The notes beneath the pieces were generated by a model. That model ran no database searches, was not told where the DNA came from, and was given only the letters and a program-made list of their open reading frames with translations. 34,763 bases of DNA from Desulfobulbaceae bacterium. Its GTDB lineage: Bacteria > Desulfobacterota > Desulfobulbia > Desulfobulbales > SURF-16. Where the stretch lies: assembly GCA_002868945.1 (NCBI GenBank), contig PKTX01000040.1:58902-93664 (forward strand). The letters are read 5' to 3'. Below, one piece after another: positions 7,602 through 16,136 of this stretch (the stretch's first letter is position 1; each line of letters opens with the position of its first letter). The translations under genes and the position numbers were made by a program.

Positions 7602-9301
7602 CAGGAGGCCTCCTTGCCAGTGACGCGCAGCACTTCCTCAAGGGAGGTGTCGCCGCGCAGGGCCTTGGCCAGGCCCGAGGCGCGCAGGGGGCGCATGCCG
7701 CCCTCTATGGCGGCATGGCGAATGGTGGCGGTATCCTTGTTTTGCAGGAGGAGCTCCCGCACCGCATCATCAACAGTGAGCAGTTCATAGATACCGGTAC
7801 GGCCCCAGTAACCGATATTCATACAGTGTGGGCAGCCGCGGCCTCGATAAAAAACCGGCGCCTCGGCCAGGCCTTTCTCGCCAAGCTCTTCCAGAAGCTC
7901 TGCCGGTGGCTGATACTCCTCGCGGCAGTGGTGGCAAATGCGGCGCACCAGGCGCTGGGCCAGGATCCCGACCACGCTGGAGGCGGCCAGGAAGGGTTCG
8001 ATGTCCATCTCCACCAGCCGGGTCAGGGCGCCGGCGGCATCATTGGTGTGCAGGGTGGAAAAAACCATATGACCGGTGAGGGCGGACTGGACGGCGATTT
8101 CCGCGGTTTCCCGGTCACGGATCTCCCCCACCATGATAACATCCGGATCCTGGCGCAGGATGGAGCGCAGGCCGTTGGCAAAGGTCATGCCTATTTTCGA
8201 ATTGACCTGTAGCTGGGCAACACCGGCCAGCTCGTACTCAATGGGATCTTCCACGGTGATGATGTTCTTTTCATGGTGGTTGATGCGACTGAGGGCCGAG
8301 TAAAGGGTTGTGGTTTTGCCGGAGCCTGTTGGTCCGGTAACCAGGAAGACGCCGTGCGGCATGGCGATCATCTCCAGGATATGGCGGAGCAGGTCTTCAT
8401 CCATGCCGATTTCTTCCAGGGAGAGAATGGTGGCGGCCCTGTCGAGCAGACGCAGGACAACGCGCTCGCCGTATGCCGTGGGCAGGGTAGAGACACGGAT
8501 GTCCACGTCGCTGCCTGCCACCCTGACCCGAAAACGGCCATCCTGCGGCAGTCGTTTCTCGGCGATGTTGAGATGAGACATGATCTTGAGGCGCGAGACA
8601 ATGCCGGGGTGCGCCTTGATCGGCGGGTGCAGGACTTCATAGAGGATGCCGTCGATGCGATAGCGGACAATCAGTTCCTTTTCATAGGGCTCAATATGGA
8701 TGTCACTGGCCCGGTCCTTATAGCCCTGCTTGATGAGGCTGTTGACAAAACGGATAAGGGGCGCCTCGTCTGAGGTATCGAGCAGATCTTCGGGCTCCAG
8801 GTCATCGCTCAGATCCGTGCTGCTCTCCCCCTCGATTTCCTCAATGACCTCACGGGTTGCGCTGCTCATCTTTTCATAGCCGCGATTGATGGCCCGCATG
8901 ATTTCCTGGCTGCTGCTAATGCACGGTTCGATAATGGCGCCGCACAGGGCTGCCACATCGTTGAGTACCTGGGAATTCAGGGGGTCGGCCATGGCAAGCA
9001 GCAGCCTTCCTTGCCGCCGTTCAAGGGGATAGATTTTGTTCTCCTTGGCAAAGGAGATCGGCAGACGCTGCAGCAGATCTTCGACGCCGGCCTGGTCCGG
9101 CAGGGTCTGTCTGAAGGGGAGATCCTGCTGTACGGCCAGGGCGCGGCCCAGAATCTCTTCGCTCAGCCACTTTTTTTTCACCAGGATTTCTCCCAGTCGG
9201 GCCTGGCCCTGTTGCTGAGCCGCCAAGGCCGCTTCAATATGTTCATTGGTGATGTTGAAGTCATCCCGCAGGATTTCTCCCAGCAAACGCCACTGCTTCA
9301 T
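7601..9301 (-). CDS. gspE: Type II secretion ATPase GspE
   Basis: GspE is the hexameric cytoplasmic ATPase that powers pseudopilus assembly. In the 566 residues I see an N-terminal T2SSE_N domain (about 1-150), Walker A GPTGSGKT (323-330), the Asp box ITVEDPIEY (348-356), Walker B with VGEIRD (391-396) and the His box STLHTND (415-421). A tetracysteine zinc site follows: CHHC at 456-459 and CPHC at 490-493, a GspE hallmark. All catalytic motifs look intact. The start at 9301 has GGTGG close upstream. It lies 47 bases after gspD and overlaps gspF. Confidence 0.97.
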   Translation of the reverse strand: MKQWRLLGEILRDDFNITNEHIEAALAAQQQGQARLGEILVKKKWLSEEILGRALAVQQDLPFRQTLPDQAGVEDLLQRLPISFAKENKIYPLERRQGRLLLAMADPLNSQVLNDVAALCGAIIEPCISSSQEIMRAINRGYEKMSSATREVIEEIEGESSTDLSDDLEPEDLLDTSDEAPLIRFVNSLIKQGYKDRASDIHIEPYEKELIVRYRIDGILYEVLHPPIKAHPGIVSRLKIMSHLNIAEKRLPQDGRFRVRVAGSDVDIRVSTLPTAYGERVVLRLLDRAATILSLEEIGMDEDLLRHILEMIAMPHGVFLVTGPTGSGKTTTLYSALSRINHHEKNIITVEDPIEYELAGVAQLQVNSKIGMTFANGLRSILRQDPDVIMVGEIRDRETAEIAVQSALTGHMVFSTLHTNDAAGALTRLVEMDIEPFLAASSVVGILAQRLVRRICHHCREEYQPPAELLEELGEKGLAEAPVFYRGRGCPHCMNIGYWGRTGIYELLTVDDAVRELLLQNKDTATIRHAAIEGGMRPLRASGLAKALRGDTSLEEVLRVTGKEAS

Positions 9302-9348
9302 AATTCCACCCGGCCCCTGTCTGAAGGTTACTCCGCCCTGGTGCCCGG

Positions 9349-11397
9349 CTAAGAGCCTGCCTCGTCATCCGCCGGAACCGCGGAAGACGGCCCGCTCTGC
9401 TGCGCCGGGGGGAGAAAATCCGCGGGCAGCATGGTGCGTGTCTTGTCGGTCAGAAAATCATGGGTCTTATTCTTATGTTTGCTGGTCACTGCGGCCAGAT
9501 CCTCGGGGCTGTTGATAATCGTAGGGGTAATAAAGACGAGAAGATTGGTCTTCTGCTCCGTGGTCCGTTTATGTTTGAAGAAAAAGTTGAGGAGGGGGAT
9601 GTCGCCGAGCAGAGGTACCTTTGAGACTGTTTCCTGGACATTGGTGCCGATCAGGCCGCCGAGCACAACGGTTCGGCCGTTTTCAGCCAAAACCGTATTG
9701 CGGAGCAGGCGTTTGGTGAGTGTCGGTCCTACCTGGTCGACATTGCCGACACTAAAGGAGGCCAGATCAGTGATTTCCTGGAAAACGTTTAATCTGACCA
9801 GGTTGCCTTCCGTGACCTGGGGGGTGAAGCGCAGGGTGAGGGCCACGTCTTGCCGTTCAATGGTAACGCTTTGGGCCAGGCCGGCGCCGCCGGCATCGGT
9901 TAACCGGTCCGTTATGATGGGAATATTGGAACCGACAATAATTTCAGCTTCTTCGTTGTCTGAGGTGAGCAGGCGGGGGGCGGAAAGGATGTTGATGTCG
10001 GAATCTTTTTTTGACAGATCAATGAGCACTGAAAAGGCCGGCACAGTCACCAGACTGCCGTCAAGGCCGGTAACGGTAATGGGATTGAACAGCCCTCCCA
10101 TGAGAATGCCGTCTATGGTTTCGCCGAGCAGGCTTGGCACATTGGTGCCGGAAAAATCGGTCAGGCTGGCATTGCCGGCATTGAGATTACTGCTGCTGAA
10201 GGCAACTCCGTCGTCCCCCACCTCGAAAGCGCCCTGCAGAGAGGTGCCCAGGGCCAGAGTGGCATCCATGGACAGCTCAAGGATCAGGGCCTCCACGTAG
10301 ACCTGCTTTCGCTTGATATCAAGTTTCTTGATAATGCTCTCCAGCAAGGCATAGTCATTGGGTTGGGCGTTGATGATCAAGGCATTGGTGGGCTTGTCCG
10401 CCGTGATGCTCACCGAGTCCGGGGTCAAAGAGGCCGGCTCTGTTACAGCCTTGTCCGTCTGGTCCGGGGGCGCTGTTTTTACACCTGAGATGATTTGGCT
10501 GAGTGTGGCGGCCAGCAGCTCCGCGTCGGCATTTTCTAGGTAATAGACCTGAATGTGGGATTGCTGGCGATCTGTCTGTTGATCAAGCAGGGCCACCACT
10601 TTTTTGATCATGGCCATATCCTTGTCGTCGGCCAGCAGAATCAGGGAGTTGGTGCGCGGATAGGGAATAATTGTGCTTTGTCCCGGGGCATCGCTCCTGG
10701 CGGTGGCCTGTTGGCGCTGTTTGGCGATGATGGCCGTGCAGATGCGGGCCAGGTCTTCGGCGTTACCGTGCCGGAGGGGAAGGAGTTCGAGGCTGCCGCT
10801 GATGTCGGCCCGGTCGATTTTTTTCAGGATTTTCACCATGCGATCAATGGTGGCGGCGCTCTCGGTCAGGATGAGTGTGTTGGTGGGGGCATGGGTGATA
10901 ATGCTGCCGGTGGGCGGCATCAGAGGGGTGAGGACGCTTTTGGCGACATGCTCCGCCTCCAGGTTGTCAAGGCGTATCAGGCGGGTGATGAACTGTTCCG
11001 AGAAACCCTGCTGGTCGACCTCGTGCACGGGCAGCCCCTCCTGCCGTACTGTCCTGGTCAGCACAATTTTTTCCATGGCACCGGAGGGCACAACGGTATA
11101 TCCCTTGGCGTTGAGGGCGGCCAGAAAGAGCTGGTAGGTCTCCTCCAGGTTCATGCTTTCCGGCGACAGGATAGTTACCTTTCCCTTGATATTATCGTCA
11201 TAGAGAAAGTTCTTGCCGGTCAGTTCGCTGATGGTTTTGATCAGGTCGATCAATTCCACATCCTTAAAGTCAAGGGATATGCGATCTTCGGCCGGCGGGG
11301 CCGAGGGTGCTGCTGTTGCCCGGGCCATGGGACTGATGACAAGGAAAAGAAGGAGGGCCAGGTAACAGGCTGGATGGTGAGGTTTCGCAAAGACCAC
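9349..11397 (-). CDS. gspD: Type II secretion secretin GspD (GTG start)
   Basis: GspD forms the outer-membrane channel. The 682-residue precursor has a signal peptide (about 1-30, with a hydrophobic core and ARA-like cleavage region), an N0 domain (ISLDFKDVELIDLIKTISEL), three N1-N3 repeats (for example TLILTESAATIDRMV and NSLILLADDKDM), then the secretin beta-barrel domain with VPLLGDIPLLNFFFK near the C-terminus. A variable tail ends in DDEAGS. The start is a GTG with AGGAG 8 bases upstream. There is no pilotin gene nearby, so outer-membrane targeting must use an unlinked factor or none. Confidence 0.97.
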   Translation of the reverse strand: MVFAKPHHPACYLALLLFLVISPMARATAAPSAPPAEDRISLDFKDVELIDLIKTISELTGKNFLYDDNIKGKVTILSPESMNLEETYQLFLAALNAKGYTVVPSGAMEKIVLTRTVRQEGLPVHEVDQQGFSEQFITRLIRLDNLEAEHVAKSVLTPLMPPTGSIITHAPTNTLILTESAATIDRMVKILKKIDRADISGSLELLPLRHGNAEDLARICTAIIAKQRQQATARSDAPGQSTIIPYPRTNSLILLADDKDMAMIKKVVALLDQQTDRQQSHIQVYYLENADAELLAATLSQIISGVKTAPPDQTDKAVTEPASLTPDSVSITADKPTNALIINAQPNDYALLESIIKKLDIKRKQVYVEALILELSMDATLALGTSLQGAFEVGDDGVAFSSSNLNAGNASLTDFSGTNVPSLLGETIDGILMGGLFNPITVTGLDGSLVTVPAFSVLIDLSKKDSDINILSAPRLLTSDNEEAEIIVGSNIPIITDRLTDAGGAGLAQSVTIERQDVALTLRFTPQVTEGNLVRLNVFQEITDLASFSVGNVDQVGPTLTKRLLRNTVLAENGRTVVLGGLIGTNVQETVSKVPLLGDIPLLNFFFKHKRTTEQKTNLLVFITPTIINSPEDLAAVTSKHKNKTHDFLTDKTRTMLPADFLPPAQQSGPSSAVPADDEAGS

Positions 11398-11408
11398 GTA
11401 CGTTTCTC

Positions 11409-12290
11409 CTACTCGATTACATATGCAAAATTAAGAGGTGTACCGTCCCGCTCGGCATCGACGCTAAGCTGCCTTGCCTCACGCAACTGCTGGAAAATCT
11501 GCAGGGCTTTTTCGGGACTGGTCAGGGACATGCCGTTCACCTGGAGGATGACATCGCCGCGCCGCAAGCCGATTTTATGGAGAATTGAACGGCTCTGCAT
11601 GCTTTTTATGGCAAAACCGCTGGTTTTGCCGGCAATGATACGCGGCTGCAACTGCGCCATGCGCAACTCCTGGGCCAGGTTTTGTCTGGCCATCTCTGCC
11701 GTCTCTCTGGGGATTAACCATTTGTTAGTGTCTATCTCCCGAATCTGGGCTGTCGTCTGCGGCCCGGTGGCGGAAAGATTCGGTCTCCCAGGCGGCGTTG
11801 CCTCAATCGCCAGGGTTGCCGTGGAGCGGTCAGCGTAGCGGATGATAATCAGGTTTCGCTGAATTTCCTCAATATGGCCGCCGTCGGCAAGTTCGTCGCC
11901 AAGAAGGTAAAGGTGGATATCCCGGTCATTACCGACGAGGGCCAGGGATTTGCTGTGGCCGGTCACCGTGCCCAGAAGCGTCAGATTTTGCCGCCGGGAG
12001 GTGGTGGCCAAGGCCTGTTGACGGCCTGAACCGTCACTTTCTGTTCCGGCGGCAACGGCGCTGCCACCGGCCGGATCAAAGATGTTGCGTTGCAGGATCA
12101 GGTTGAGATCGGTGCTTGAGGCGGCGCTCGCCTGGTTTGCACTTTCCGGGAGAGTGTCTCGTTGTGCCGTTGTACCTGATTGAAGAGAAGATTCCAGCAG
12201 GGTTCCAGTTAATATGCCGGCGGAAAGTCCCAGCAGCAAGAGAAGGAGCAGGTTGATCGGAGTAAGGTATTTCTGTAAAAAAGTGAGCAT
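11409..12290 (-). CDS. gspC: Type II secretion system protein GspC
   Basis: GspC connects the inner-membrane platform to the secretin and takes part in substrate choice. The 293-residue protein has an N-terminal membrane segment (about 13-32), a linker, the homology region beginning LILQRNIFDPAG that in the family contacts the N0 domain of GspD, and a C-terminal PDZ domain (KIGLRRGDVILQVNGMSL, about 240-290). It lies 50 bases after gspB and 11 before gspD. The ribosome binding site is modest (ACAGG). Confidence 0.95.
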   Translation of the reverse strand: MLTFLQKYLTPINLLLLLLLGLSAGILTGTLLESSLQSGTTAQRDTLPESANQASAASSTDLNLILQRNIFDPAGGSAVAAGTESDGSGRQQALATTSRRQNLTLLGTVTGHSKSLALVGNDRDIHLYLLGDELADGGHIEEIQRNLIIIRYADRSTATLAIEATPPGRPNLSATGPQTTAQIREIDTNKWLIPRETAEMARQNLAQELRMAQLQPRIIAGKTSGFAIKSMQSRSILHKIGLRRGDVILQVNGMSLTSPEKALQIFQQLREARQLSVDAERDGTPLNFAYVIE

Positions 12291-12340
12291 ATACCTGTGT
12301 CTATGGGGTCTGTTTCTGGAAATAATTTTCCGACACGCAA

Positions 12341-13015
12341 TCAGCCACCCGGTTTGTCAACTTCAAAAAGGAGATCCTGGTAGTCAAAAATGGTGGCTGA
12401 CGGGGTAATGCTGTGAATGGAGAGTCCAATGTCAACAGTTTCACCCTCACGAAAAAAGTGATTGTTGATACGTACCATACGGCGCTCGGGGTTGTCGCTG
12501 AAAAAATGCAGGGATATCTCCAGCGGCGGCAGGGTCTGACGTAGTTGTCGGGGTAGATCCGTGTAAGGGATCGGTTCACCGGCCAGCGGCCCGGCGGCTG
12601 CGGCGGCAGGGGCGGGCTCACGGTTATCTTGCTGGCTGGAGGCGGCAAGCGGCACAGGGGCGGTTGCAAGCCTGATGGGCGCTGTTCCGGTCGGCAGCCG
12701 TGTGGGGGTTGTGGGCGGGGCTGTCTTCGGCGTTTTCCTGCTGCTCTGCTGCTCGGCAGGGCCGGGTGGCGGCTGTTTTTTGACGTCCCGGAATGCAGGG
12801 TCTGCTGTCTCGGACGAGTCTTTTGGTGAGATGGGGCTGCTCCCCAGCCACCATCCGCTGAGCAGGGCAAGGGGAAGGAGCAGGAGAATCGCCCGGGAAG
12901 AACGGCGGCTGTGCTGCTGGGCGCCCAGGTCAAGGACCATCTTGCCGGAGTCCGTCAGCTGTTCCGTGTCACGAAGCTCGTCTGATTTTTTTAAGGCATT
13001 AAGGATAAAGGACAT
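12341..13015 (-). CDS. gspB: Type II secretion assembly protein GspB
   Basis: This 224-residue protein works with ExeA/GspA to place or assemble the secretin across the peptidoglycan. It starts MSFILNALKKSDELR, a conserved GspB opening, has one membrane segment (about 43-58), a Pro/Ala-rich periplasmic linker (about 65-135) and the C-terminal GspB domain (ISLHFFSDNPERRMVRINN, then the REGE motif). The open frame extends 99 codons upstream within exeA, but the conserved opening sets the start at 13015, where ATG shares a base with the exeA stop (TAATG). The linker fits a protein spanning the cell wall. Confidence 0.94.
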   Translation of the reverse strand: MSFILNALKKSDELRDTEQLTDSGKMVLDLGAQQHSRRSSRAILLLLPLALLSGWWLGSSPISPKDSSETADPAFRDVKKQPPPGPAEQQSSRKTPKTAPPTTPTRLPTGTAPIRLATAPVPLAASSQQDNREPAPAAAAAGPLAGEPIPYTDLPRQLRQTLPPLEISLHFFSDNPERRMVRINNHFFREGETVDIGLSIHSITPSATIFDYQDLLFEVDKPGG

Positions 13016-14712
13016 TACTGTACCCCTGAACGGTAAAGGCGCGGGCCGGGAGAGTCGCTTGCCCGCTGGAGATGGATAATGGTTTGCGGACCCAGGGCGC
13101 CGTCCGGAGTCAGTCCGGCCGAGAACTGGAAGCGCTTCAGGGCCGCCAGCAAGGTGCCGTCCAGGCGGCTCTCCGTGCCTGTTTGCCTGTAGAGGCCCAG
13201 TTCGGTGAGCACGGCTGAGAGCCAGACAACATTTCGGCCCTGGCCGCCCGGCAGGAGGACCTGGTCGAATTGGCCACCATTTCGCCAGAGCAGGCGATAT
13301 TCGCCAAACCAACGGCTTTCAATGGCCCTGATGTCCATGTGCCGCTCCTGGTTGCCGGAGATGAAGCGGGCCCGGTTTTCCGTAAGCCCGGCCAGCACCA
13401 CATAAAAGGGGGCGCCGTCATCGTCATAGAGGGTGAGAACCGCCGGCCTGTTATAGCCTCGCAGGGTTTCGAGACTGTCTTGTCTCTCCAGACAACGCAG
13501 TCCGGCATTACTTGCAAACCGGCACGGCACATCAAGTTCCGGCAGGTAGTCGAGCCCCCAGAGGGCGGCAAGATCCGCAAAGGCGTCTTGGGGACTGGTA
13601 CCAAAGGCAAAATCAGCGGGCCAGGCCGTGGCCGGCTCCTGCCCGGTGGTTTGGGGTTCTTCTACCGGTGCGGCGTTGGTGAGCACGGCGCTGGGCTGGG
13701 CGGTTATGCCGGTTCTGTTAAGCGGCAGAAACAGCCAGGCGCTCAGACCGATGATCATCAGCACCCCGGCCATGATGGCGGCCAGCAGGGGGAAGCGTCC
13801 GTTCCGGGCGGGCAGATCAAAGATCTCGCGGTATGCCTGACGGATGATGGCGCCGTCAATACGATCTTTGCGCATGGAGTAGGCACCGAGCAGGGCCCGG
13901 TCGCAGAGGAGATTGATCAGGCGCGGTACCCCTTTGCTCAGACGATGGATGCGCCTGACCATGGCGGGCGGAAACAATAGCCTTTCGCAGCCGGCCACCT
14001 GCAGCCGGTGTTCAATGTAGGCGGCAACCTCCTTTCCGTCGAGAGGCCCCAGGTGGTAACGGGCCGTCAGACGCTGGGCCAGTTGGCGCAGCCGCGGCCC
14101 GTTGATCATGTCGCGCAGTTCGGGCTGGCCCAGCAGGATGATCTGCAGCAGTTTGCGCTGGTCCGTCTCCAGATTGGTCAACAGGCGCAGCTGTTCCAGG
14201 ACATCGGGCGCCAGGTTCTGGGCCTCATCGATGACCAGCACGGTTTTACGGCCTTGGGCGTTGGTTGCCAGCAGGCGGGTATTGAGGCTGTCCACCAGGC
14301 TTTTGATGCCGGCATCGGCGGCAACCGCAATGCCCAGTTCATCGCAGATCGTTTCCAGCAGCTCACTGACATTCACCTTGGGGTTCAGGATAACGGCCAG
14401 GTCGATATGGTCCGGCACCTGTGCAATGAGTTGGCGGCAGATGGTGGTTTTGCCGGTGCCGACCTCGCCGGTGAGCAGGACAAAACCGCCGTCGTTTTTC
14501 AGGCCGTAGAGCAGATGGGCAAGGGCTTCTCTGTGCCGAGCACTCATGTAGAGGTAGCGCGGGTCAGGGGCAATGGAAAAGGGGTGCGCCTTGAGGCCGA
14601 AATAGTCGACGTAGAGGGGGAGCTCCCAGGGATGCCTGGCCATCTTCCTCTGCTGCTGTGTGTCACTGGTTGACATTGTCCGGGCCCCCGCATGTGGTTT
14701 AAAAGAAGTCAT
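13015..14712 (-). CDS. exeA: ExeA/GspA-family AAA ATPase with peptidoglycan-binding domain
   Basis: This is the first gene of the secretion operon. The 565-residue protein opens its conserved part at YVDYFGLKAHPFSIAPDPRY (about residue 34), has Walker A GEVGTGKT (82-89), Walker B VLVIDEAQNL (158-167), a membrane segment (about 303-327) and a periplasmic part ending in a peptidoglycan-binding domain (LAALKRFQFSAGLTPDGALG). In Aeromonas, ExeA with ExeB remodels or binds peptidoglycan for secretin insertion. The start is uncertain: the ATG at 14712 has GGAG only 1-2 bases away, which is too near, while ATGs at 14676 and 14643 lie closer to the conserved part. Confidence 0.94.
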   Translation of the reverse strand: MTSFKPHAGARTMSTSDTQQQRKMARHPWELPLYVDYFGLKAHPFSIAPDPRYLYMSARHREALAHLLYGLKNDGGFVLLTGEVGTGKTTICRQLIAQVPDHIDLAVILNPKVNVSELLETICDELGIAVAADAGIKSLVDSLNTRLLATNAQGRKTVLVIDEAQNLAPDVLEQLRLLTNLETDQRKLLQIILLGQPELRDMINGPRLRQLAQRLTARYHLGPLDGKEVAAYIEHRLQVAGCERLLFPPAMVRRIHRLSKGVPRLINLLCDRALLGAYSMRKDRIDGAIIRQAYREIFDLPARNGRFPLLAAIMAGVLMIIGLSAWLFLPLNRTGITAQPSAVLTNAAPVEEPQTTGQEPATAWPADFAFGTSPQDAFADLAALWGLDYLPELDVPCRFASNAGLRCLERQDSLETLRGYNRPAVLTLYDDDGAPFYVVLAGLTENRARFISGNQERHMDIRAIESRWFGEYRLLWRNGGQFDQVLLPGGQGRNVVWLSAVLTELGLYRQTGTESRLDGTLLAALKRFQFSAGLTPDGALGPQTIIHLQRASDSPGPRLYRSGVQ

Positions 14713-14777
14713 ACTCCTTCAATACCCCATGATTTTAATTTTGCAATCCGCGGCGATTTGATTTTTTGTCTGATCTT

Positions 14778-14806
14778 GCCCGGTGCCGTGCCGGGTCTCT
14801 CTTTTT
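14778..14806 (+). terminator. Possible small terminator-like hairpin (plus strand)
   Basis: CCCGG (14779-14783) pairs with CCGGG (14791-14795) around a 7-base loop, followed by TCTCTCTTTTTG on the plus strand. No plus-strand gene leads into it, so it may stop stray or antisense transcription, or act as a hairpin in the exeA leader when read from the minus strand. The stem is only five pairs. Confidence 0.3.
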
Positions 14807-14823
14807 GTAACTGCACAGAGCGC

Positions 14824-14856
14824 CGGGGCGTGCCGGTCCGCAAAGCACTTGCCCCG
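14824..14856 (-). promoter_or_regulatory. Hairpin in the probable leader of the secretion operon
   Basis: CGGGGC (14824-14829) plus GTGC (14830-14833) pair with GCAC (14845-14848) and GCCCCG (14851-14856), leaving a 2-base bulge and an 11-base loop. This strong structure lies 112-145 bases upstream of exeA. I compared it with c-di-GMP, cobalamin and other common riboswitch cores and it fits none well. It could be a structured leader element, protein site or relic. Confidence 0.4.
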
Positions 14857-15189
14857 TATATCTTCATGCTTGAACCTGAAAAGTGAAAAAATGACAAAAT
14901 TTCGAGCCGTTAAGGTGGTCGGCAAGGTGAGGTTGGCAAAGAAAAACAATATGGCCCCTACCAGTGTGACAAGTCGGCACCCGAGAGAACGGGGAGGCCA
15001 CGGTTCCGGCAATACTCATGGAGTATTTTTTTGAGGGTAAGGGCGGGAAGGCAAAAACAACAACAAGGTTTTTGAACGACTCACAGAAAAGAAGGAGCGT
15101 GTGGAGTCAATCCTTTTACATCTCTCCAGATTGAATCCGCAGAGGTGACTCGGCGTGGGCGGCTTTGCCTTTTACACTTTTGTGACGCT

Positions 15190-15219
15190 ATTATGGCTGT
15201 GATCAGCTGAAAAGCGCAA
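15190..15219 (-). promoter_or_regulatory. Possible sigma-70 promoter for the secretion operon
   Basis: Read on the minus strand, TTGCGC (15219-15214) is followed after 18 bases by CATAAT (15195-15190), five of six to the -10 consensus. The -35 is weak. If used, the exeA leader would be about 470 bases long and include the hairpins nearer the gene. Confidence 0.3.
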
Positions 15220-15368
15220 CGGCTTTTTTCCTCTCCTGGCGCGGTATGGGCTCCTTCTTCTCCTGGCCCACACCTTGTCAGACAGAAAAGGGTCTGCTGA
15301 GGCACCATTATCTCTGTAGGATATCATGAATAATTGGTTATTTCTGAGTCTCGCTCCGCTCGCTCACC

Positions 15369-15400
15369 TGTTCGAGTTTGAGAAGCATGGAAAACAAAAA
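15369..15400 (+). repeat. Degenerate copy of the left-edge repeat
   Basis: This stretch (TGTTCGAGTTTGAGAAGCAT and the 12 bases after it) matches the minus strand of 55-86 at 28 of 32 positions, with no gap. The match ends where the palindrome of the left-edge copy would begin, so only the flank of the element is kept here. Confidence 0.55.
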
Positions 15401-15594
15401 AGATCGCCCTGAAAGAAGTGCCCTTAGGGTGTTCCTCCAGCTTCACCCGGGAATGATAGCTGAGATTTCATGGTAATCAGCTGGAAAGAGGGGGGAGGCG
15501 TATGGCAGGAGGCGCTGAAGGAGGACAGGGATGCTGCCATATCAGAGGTCGCCGGTGCCGTGAGTGTCTTGAACGGCTAGGCTGTCGTGCAGGA

Positions 15595-16119
15595 TCATGG
15601 AGATTGTTGTCTGCCCAGGATGCGGTCGATATCAAGCAGGATCTTGACCCCGTCGTCCAGTTTGGCCATGCCGAGAATGAAGGAGGTATCCGGGCCGGAG
15701 CTCAAGGCCGGCGGTTCTTCGATGACGGCATCCTTGATTGTTGCAACCTCGGCAACAGAGTCGACGATAATGCCTGTGGTGCGGTGTCGGTGGTCTCCAT
15801 TGACGACCTCCACGACAATAATGCAGGTGCGATCCGTGGCAGGAGTCTCCTGCATGGCAAAGCGCCGGCGCAGATCGATAATGGGGATCACCCTGCCGCG
15901 CAGATTGATGACACCTTTGGCATCATCCGGCATATCGGGCACCGGGGTTATCGGCATGATACCGATGATCTCCCGGATTTTGATAATGTCAATGCCGTAG
16001 ACCTCCGGGCCGAGATGAAAGGTGAGGTATTTCCCTTCAAGGGTGGCAGTGCCGGTGGCATGCGGCTCGCCGGGGCGATGGCTTTGCCGCTGCTCTTCGT
16101 CGGTGGTCGTCTTGCTCAT
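15595..16119 (-). CDS. cheW: CheW-type chemotaxis coupling protein
   Basis: CheW links chemoreceptors to the CheA kinase at the cytoplasmic face of receptor arrays. After a polar N-terminus (about 1-28) the 174-residue protein has the CheW fold: YLTFHLGPEVYGIDIIKIRE, GVINLRGRVIPIIDLR with the conserved RG-(R)-V-P-I core, and a C-terminal VKILLDIDRIL. It lies 17 bases downstream of a chemoreceptor gene and is probably co-transcribed with it from the sigma-54 promoter near 18290. No CheA is in the window, so it must serve a kinase encoded elsewhere. AGGA lies about 10 bases before the ATG. Confidence 0.95.
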   Translation of the reverse strand: MSKTTTDEEQRQSHRPGEPHATGTATLEGKYLTFHLGPEVYGIDIIKIREIIGIMPITPVPDMPDDAKGVINLRGRVIPIIDLRRRFAMQETPATDRTCIIVVEVVNGDHRHRTTGIIVDSVAEVATIKDAVIEEPPALSSGPDTSFILGMAKLDDGVKILLDIDRILGRQQSP

Positions 16120-16136
16120 CTTTTTGTTGTCCTGTG

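Larger units (their letters stand above)
14713..15594. other. Long non-coding region between exeA and cheW
   Basis: About 880 bases separate the cheW stop from exeA, both on the minus strand. No open frame here has a ribosome binding site and a credible protein. It holds two hairpins near exeA, a possible sigma-70 promoter and a repeat copy (listed separately). At 15011-15032 there is also an AATACTC-ATG-GAGTATT hairpin followed by Ts on the plus strand. An AT-poor inverted element CTCGCTCCGCTCGCTC lies near 15350-15365. On the minus strand a T-rich run (about 15391-15403) follows cheW, but I see no strong stem before it. Confidence 0.6.

Noticed and set aside
12301-12933. Minus-strand open frame rich in Pro and Arg
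   Set aside because: It is an out-of-frame reading of gspB; the gspB frame has the conserved start and C-terminal domain.
14778-14856. c-di-GMP (GEMM) riboswitch upstream of the secretion operon
   Set aside because: A GCAAAGC-like string is present in the plus-strand reading, but the other conserved GEMM blocks and the tetraloop-receptor arrangement are missing.
15081-15308. Small minus-strand open frame between exeA and cheW
   Set aside because: No ribosome binding site, no conserved pattern, and it lies over the candidate promoter and repeat-bearing spacer.
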